A stretch of 35,334 nt of DNA from an uncultured Oscillospiraceae bacterium (GTDB lineage: Bacteria > Bacillota > Clostridia > Oscillospirales > Oscillospiraceae). Below, piece after piece: positions 32,860 to 35,334 of this stretch. Positions within the stretch are counted from its first letter, which is position 1. Each line of letters opens with the position of its first letter. The notes under the pieces were generated by a model. That model saw only the letters and a list, made by a program, of their open reading frames with translations, searched no databases and was not told where the DNA came from. Made by a program: the position numbers and the translations under genes. The stretch lies in contig CALXDZ010000153.1 in assembly GCA_944387205.1 (NCBI GenBank), forward strand, positions 1-35,334. Reading direction: 5' to 3'.

Positions 32860-33865
32860 AGTAAATGGGGTTGAGATAATTGCTGTCCCGATGGAGCTCA
32901 AAGTGGCAGTGGGGCCCGGTGGCCTGCCCCGTCTGCCCCACCTCCGCCACCTTTTGGCCTGCGCTCACGCTGGCGCCGGAGGAAACTGTGACCCGGCTGC
33001 AGTGGGCATAGAGGGTAGAGTAGCCGTTCCCATGCTCTATGATCAGGTACTTCCCCAGGCTGCTGCTCTCCCCCACTGCGCTGACGGTGCCGTTGGCGAA
33101 GGCGCCAATCTCTGTGCCCTCGTCTGCCGCCAAGTCCAAACCGTAGTGAAACTTCTCCACCTCGTCAATGGGATGCTCCCGATAGCCAAAGGGCGAGGAG
33201 AGCACCGCACCATTCACAGGTGTGGTATAGGAAAAGCCCAAAACTTGCTGCTCCATACACACATTATTGGGTAGGTTGGAATAGGCTAGATTCACTGCGC
33301 TGAGGGTGCCGGTCTGCTGCTGGGAGGTCACAGTTTCCGGCTCCGTCTGTACCAAGGACTCCGTCTCCTGTCCGGTTGTCTGCCCCTCAGCAGATGACCC
33401 TTGCACCGTCTCCTGCGGCAGTGCAAGGCTGCCGTCCTCTGCGGCAGTGCGCAGATTTTTCAGTGCATCCTGCTCTGGCCAGGATGTCTCCATCTGGGCC
33501 GCAGTCTCCACCGCCTCCCCCTCTTCCGGGTGGAACACCGCCTGGTAGACATCCCCCAGGGTATCAGAGGCAGAGGCATCTCCCGAAACCGCTTTCCCTA
33601 CAGCAGAAAAGACCTCCTGGATATCCATACTTCTCCCCATGGCAGCACTCAGGGAGCTGCTCAGATCCGCCATTCTTTCCGGAAGCAGCAGTCTAGCAGC
33701 CACAATGGTGACAAAAATCGCTCCGCAGACCACCAGCTGGACTAGATGGCGCTTTTCGCTGCGCGTCATCTTTTCTTTGCGCCGGTCCGCCACGCGCCGA
33801 CCGCCTGACGGTCCTCCCCGGCGGGCCGCAGTCCCTTTTCGGTATTCAAACTCACTGACCGTCAT
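32843..33865 (-). CDS. spoIVFA: Membrane-anchored M23 (LytM) domain protein, SpoIVFA-like
   Basis: A 340-residue protein. A basic cytoplasmic segment (1-40) is followed by one membrane helix (about 43-62), a long Glu/Thr/Ser-rich linker (about 65-215) and a C-terminal M23 domain. That domain shows HYGLDLAADEGTEIGAF (His and Asp ligands), IIEHGNGYSTLYAHCSRV and GPHCHFELH, so the full zinc set appears intact. In Bacillus SpoIVFA holds SpoIVFB in check until signalled by the mother cell/forespore pathway. The call depends on position before an M50 gene; another envelope peptidase remains possible. AAAGGGGG precedes the ATG, and a sigma-E-like promoter lies upstream. Confidence 0.78.
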   Translation of the reverse strand: MTVSEFEYRKGTAARRGGPSGGRRVADRRKEKMTRSEKRHLVQLVVCGAIFVTIVAARLLLPERMADLSSSLSAAMGRSMDIQEVFSAVGKAVSGDASASDTLGDVYQAVFHPEEGEAVETAAQMETSWPEQDALKNLRTAAEDGSLALPQETVQGSSAEGQTTGQETESLVQTEPETVTSQQQTGTLSAVNLAYSNLPNNVCMEQQVLGFSYTTPVNGAVLSSPFGYREHPIDEVEKFHYGLDLAADEGTEIGAFANGTVSAVGESSSLGKYLIIEHGNGYSTLYAHCSRVTVSSGASVSAGQKVAEVGQTGQATGPHCHFELHRDSNYLNPIYYVSLA

Positions 33866-33891
33866 GTTGCAGGCCCCCTTTCACCTGCCTA

Positions 33892-33921
33892 ATGGGTATG
33901 CGGGTCCAGGAAAAGATATAC
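33892..33921 (-). promoter_or_regulatory. Possible sigma-E-type promoter of spoIVFA
   Basis: On the minus strand GTATATC (33921-33915) is followed after 13 bases by GCATACCCAT (33901-33892). This resembles the sigma-E pattern of an ATA-containing -35 and a CATACA-type -10 at 13-15 bases. It is placed 26 bases before the start codon, which fits the mother-cell expression expected of spoIVF. Confidence 0.4.
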
Positions 33922-34007
33922 ATATTCTCTGAAAGCAAAAGAAGGAACGAGAACAACCATCCTGTGCTTTATTGTGTGCCTGCACGCCGCATCTGCGGCG
34001 GTGTCAA

Positions 34008-34056
34008 GAAGAAGAAAACGGAGACTAAAGGAGCTTTCTTTGCTCCCTAAGTCTCC
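34008..34056 (-). terminator. Second tandem terminator-like hairpin downstream of tsf
   Basis: On the minus strand GGAGACT pairs with AGTCTCC (34056-34050 with 34026-34020) and an inner GGAGC/GCTCC stem lies within, over an A-rich loop. The tail is GTTTTCTTCTTCTT. It may back up the first terminator. Confidence 0.6.
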
Positions 34057-34057
34057 A

Positions 34058-34107
34058 TAAAAATAAGGAGCCCAAGGCAATCATTACGATTACCTTGGAC
34101 TCCTTTT
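34058..34107 (-). terminator. Intrinsic terminator of rpsB-tsf
   Basis: A 16-bp stem with two G-U pairs, GGAGTCCAAGGTAATC (34103-34088) with GATTGCCTTGGGCTCC (34082-34067) on the minus strand, has a 5-base loop. It is followed by TTATTTTTATGG. It lies about 60 bases after the tsf stop. Confidence 0.85.
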
Positions 34108-34161
34108 GAGTCATTACTGAGTGGACAATGAGGCTAAAATGCGGGGGGATGGCCTCAATGA

Positions 34162-35079
34162 TTAACCCTTCACCATGGAAGCGATCTCAGCGGCGAAGTT
34201 CTCCTGCTTCTTCTCGATGCCCTCGCCCTTTTCAAAGCGAACGGCGTTCTTGAAGGTGATGGTGCCGCCCAGAGCCTTGGCAGAGGAAGCGATATACTTC
34301 TCCACGCTCATGGAATTGTCCTTGACGAACTCCTGCTGCAGCAGGCAGTTCTCGGCATAGAACTTGTTCATCTTGCCCATGACGATCTTCTCGCGGACCT
34401 GCTCAGGCTTGGATGCCATCTTGGGATCGTTGGCCATCTGAGCCATCATGACCTTCTTCTCCTCATCCAGGACATCCTGGGTCACCTGGGTCTTGTCCCA
34501 GAAGCGGGGATTCAGAGCAGCGATCTGCATAGCCACGTCCTTGCCCACTTCCTCCACCTTGTCGGCGGACAGGTCGCTCTCCAGGTTCACCAGCACGCCG
34601 ATCTTGCCGCCGGCGTGGACATAGGACACGGAGATACCATCAGCAAAGCGGGCAAAGCGTCGGACCTTGATGTTCTCGCCGATAACCAGGACCATCTCCT
34701 GCTGCTGCTGGGTCACAGTCAGGTCAGTGCCAGCATACTTGCACTCCATCAGAGCGTCCAGGTCAGCGGGATTCTCCTTGGCCACCGTGGCAGCCACGCC
34801 CTTGACGAAATCAACAAACTTCTCATTCTTGCCAACGAAGTCAGTCTCAGCGTTGACCTCGACCACCACGCCGATGCCGTCAATGACAGTGGCATACGCC
34901 ATACCCTCGGCAGCAATGCGGCCTGCCTTCTTGGCAGAGGCAGCCATACCCTTCTCGCGCAGCCACTCAACAGCCTTGTCCATGTCACCGTCGGTAGCGG
35001 TCAGGGCCTTCTTGCAGTCCATCATGCCCACGCCGGTCATTTCACGCAGGTTCTTCACGTCAGCAGCGGTAAAAGCCAT
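34162..35079 (-). CDS. tsf: Translation elongation factor Ts
   Basis: Guanine nucleotide exchange factor for EF-Tu. The start at 35079 (MAFTAADVKNLREMTGVGMMDCKKAL), with AAGGAG upstream, gives 305 residues, the usual size. The N-terminal UBA-like domain with TGVGMMDCKKAL (16-27) and the core exchange motif NAETDFVGKNEKFVDF (about 78-93) are intact, as is the C-terminal dimerisation region. It follows rpsB across a 59-base gap containing a small hairpin and is ended by two tandem terminators, so it is not joined to pyrH as in many Firmicutes. Confidence 0.97.
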   Translation of the reverse strand: MAFTAADVKNLREMTGVGMMDCKKALTATDGDMDKAVEWLREKGMAASAKKAGRIAAEGMAYATVIDGIGVVVEVNAETDFVGKNEKFVDFVKGVAATVAKENPADLDALMECKYAGTDLTVTQQQQEMVLVIGENIKVRRFARFADGISVSYVHAGGKIGVLVNLESDLSADKVEEVGKDVAMQIAALNPRFWDKTQVTQDVLDEEKKVMMAQMANDPKMASKPEQVREKIVMGKMNKFYAENCLLQQEFVKDNSMSVEKYIASSAKALGGTITFKNAVRFEKGEGIEKKQENFAAEIASMVKG

Positions 35080-35110
35080 AATAACACTCCTTACAAAACT
35101 TTCGTAATCA

Positions 35111-35126
35111 GAGGACCTCAGTCCTC
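35111..35126 (-). other. Small hairpin between rpsB and tsf
   Basis: GAGGAC and GTCCTC form a 6-bp stem with a 4-base loop in the rpsB-tsf gap. No strong U-run follows. It may adjust the rpsB to tsf ratio by partial termination or processing, as hairpins between these genes do in other bacteria. Confidence 0.35.
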
Positions 35127-35138
35127 GCAAGATCTTTT

Positions 35139-35334
35139 TTACTCGGCGTCCTCAGCAGCCTTCTCCTCGGCGGCAGCAGCGGTCTCCTCACCCTGCTTGC
35201 CCTCGATCACGGCGTTGGCCATGATGGAGGAGATCAGCTTGATGGCACGGATGGCATCATCGTTGCCGGGGATCACATAGTCGATCTCATCGGGATCGCA
35301 GTTGGTATCGGCAATGGCCACGACGGGGATGTGC
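35139..35334 (-). CDS. rpsB: 30S ribosomal protein S2, C-terminal part (5' end outside window)
   Basis: Only the last 65 codons are inside the window. They read [20 protein letters not shown], then [21 protein letters not shown], the signature end of S2, and finish with an acidic Ala/Glu tail ([17 protein letters not shown]). The frame is open to the right edge, so the gene continues there. rpsB-tsf is the normal order. Confidence 0.96.
   Translation of the reverse strand, partial: HIPVVAIADTNCDPDEIDYVIPGNDDAIRAIKLISSIMANAVIEGKQGEETAAAAEEKAAEDAE

Larger units (their letters stand above)
33866..34161. other. AT-rich gap between tsf and spoIVFA without a gene
   Basis: This 296-base gap holds the two tsf terminators, a small GCCGC/GCGGC hairpin (33983-34004) and the putative spoIVFA promoter. 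The only open frames cross the terminators and look like chance. Confidence 0.7.

Noticed and set aside
33889..34080. 63-codon minus-strand frame in the tsf-spoIVFA gap
   Set aside because: It runs through the terminator hairpins and the putative spoIVFA promoter and lacks a ribosome binding site.
1..35334. tRNA or rRNA genes, CRISPR arrays, transposases, prophage genes
   Set aside because: I looked for T-loop-like GTTCGAATC, regularly spaced repeats and mobile-element proteins, and saw none.

Overview
This window reads as ordinary core chromosome of a GC-rich (roughly 60% by eye), spore-forming Clostridia-type Firmicute, most likely an Oscillospirales gut anaerobe. The evidence is a PolC-type replicative polymerase, the rplS-lepB-rbgA-rnhB-yraN order, a spoIVFA/spoIVFB-like pair, the MEP isoprenoid genes, and frequent GTG/TTG starts with strong AGGAGG-type ribosome binding sites. 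The species call is inference from gene content only. I saw no tRNA, rRNA, CRISPR array, insertion sequence or prophage.

Layout, left to right. (1) 1-3318, plus strand: the end of a spermidine/putrescine ABC transporter operon (potB partial, potC, potD), a terminator, then a small hot-dog thioesterase with the catalytic triad spacing of FlK. (2) 3398-14318, minus strand: pyrH-frr-uppS-cdsA-dxr-rseP-ispG-polC and then a ferritin. These cover UMP kinase, ribosome recycling, undecaprenyl and phospholipid precursors, two MEP-pathway steps, site-2 proteolysis and DNA replication. (3) 14592-16154, plus strand: a lone membrane-anchored XRE-type regulator with its own promoter, the only plus-strand gene in about 30 kb. 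(4) 16191-22785, minus strand: tig-clpP-clpX-lon-engB, a protein folding, proteolysis and ribosome assembly block. (5) 22876-29531, minus strand: rplS, then lepB-rbgA-unknown-rnhB-yraN-dipeptidase-thrC-metallophosphoesterase, tightly packed with overlaps. (6) 29688-33865, minus strand: spoIVFA-spoIVFB-radical SAM (TIGR03960-like)-DUF2344. (7) 34162-35334, minus strand: tsf and the 3' end of rpsB, followed by two tandem terminators.

The common rpsB-tsf-pyrH-frr cluster is split here: about 20 kb, holding blocks 3 to 6, lies between tsf and pyrH. Most genes serve translation, secretion, protein quality control and envelope precursor supply.

The most unusual signal is at rplS. Its reading frame has no stop before its own intrinsic terminator; the stop lies beyond the U-tract, so termination there would give a non-stop mRNA. 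Other points worth attention are a GRG-to-GAG change in RNase HII, a shortened N-terminus in PolC, a possible sigma-E-type promoter before spoIVFA, an uncharacterised 150-residue protein, the unexplained radical SAM/DUF2344 pair, and several unexplained inverted repeats between genes. I found nothing that I can defend as a wholly new multi-gene system.
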